Positions 7,371 through 8,858 of a stretch of 8,858 bases of DNA are shown one piece after another. How positions within the stretch are numbered: the first letter of the stretch is position 1; each line of letters opens with the position of its first letter. Source of the stretch: Candidatus Nanopelagicaceae bacterium (GTDB lineage Bacteria > Actinomycetota > Actinomycetes > Nanopelagicales > Nanopelagicaceae). A program made the position numbers and the translations under genes. Location: assembly GCA_023262125.1 (NCBI GenBank), contig JALRDT010000101.1:1-8858 (forward strand), in the 5' to 3' direction. A model generated the notes under the pieces. It saw only the letters and a program-made list of their open reading frames with translations, had not been told where the DNA came from and made no database searches.

Positions 7371-7476
7371 GACGCAATGTTAAATAAAGCAGTAGAGTTA
7401 GGATTCCAAAGGTGGTCAATCCGAAAACAATCGGGTGCTGTGGCAACTCTCGAGTAGCTTCTTGTAGATGGAACAT
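7360..7476 (-). CDS. Small single-span membrane peptide, unknown function
   Basis: This is a 38-residue frame from ATG 7476-7474 to TAA 7362-7360. The product has a polar N-terminus (MFHLQEATRELPQHP), then a hydrophobic span of about 19 residues (IVFGLTTFGILTLLLYLTL), and a short basic end (RLDR). This looks like one membrane helix with a positive C-terminal side. It starts 9 nt after the ligA stop and in the same frame as ligA, and it overlaps the nadD start by 11 nt. This fills the ligA-nadD gap exactly as an operon gene would. No clear Shine-Dalgarno is visible, so it probably depends on ribosomes finishing ligA. I recall small membrane proteins of this shape next to nadD in other actinobacteria, but I could not check that. 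No function is proposed. Confidence 0.6.
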   Translation of the reverse strand: MFHLQEATRELPQHPIVFGLTTFGILTLLLYLTLRLDR

Positions 7477-7485
7477 GACTAAATA

Positions 7486-8858
<1,373 letters not shown>

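Overview
The window is an ordinary housekeeping stretch of a bacterial chromosome, most likely from a low-GC, streamlined actinobacterium such as the freshwater acI/Nanopelagicales group. This assignment is an inference. It rests on the comEA-comEC-holA order, on nadD-rsfS followed by a GpgP-like phosphatase (the order known from mycobacteria), on the holA sequence style, on AT-rich codon use, on very short gaps, and on TTG and GTG starts. Every gene I can support lies on the minus strand, so transcription runs from high to low coordinates. No mobile element, CRISPR array, rRNA or defence system was seen. No stretch over 300 bases lacks a gene.

In transcription order: (i) 8858-7486 is the C-terminal two thirds of NAD-dependent DNA ligase LigA, with its 5' end outside the window. 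(ii) 7476-7360 is a 38-residue single-span membrane peptide, easily missed, that overlaps nadD. (iii) 7370-6807 is nadD (NAD biosynthesis), 6820-6458 is rsfS (ribosome silencing factor) and 6451-5798 is a histidine phosphatase. (iv) 5757-5685 is tRNA-Ala(GGC), followed 21 nt later by leuS (5663-3192). (v) 3130-2525 is comEA and about 2543-510 is comEC, which encode DNA-uptake proteins of natural transformation. They are followed with a 4-nt overlap by holA (513-1), the DNA polymerase III delta subunit, cut by the window edge.

The genes fall into three themes: NAD metabolism and NAD-dependent ligation, translation (RsfS, tRNA-Ala, LeuS), and DNA uptake and replication (ComEA, ComEC, HolA). Tight spacing and overlaps suggest one or two polycistronic units. 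The clearest possible breaks are at the tRNA and in the 61-bp leuS-comEA gap.

The points most worth a second look are four. The comEC reading frame clearly continues about 40 codons upstream of its first ATG/GTG/TTG, so it probably starts at a non-canonical ATC or ATT inside comEA. A perfect 9-bp inverted repeat traps the comEA start codon. The small membrane peptide between ligA and nadD is the third. The fourth is the tRNA placed where its 3' processing would create the leuS leader. I found no convincing novel multi-gene system.
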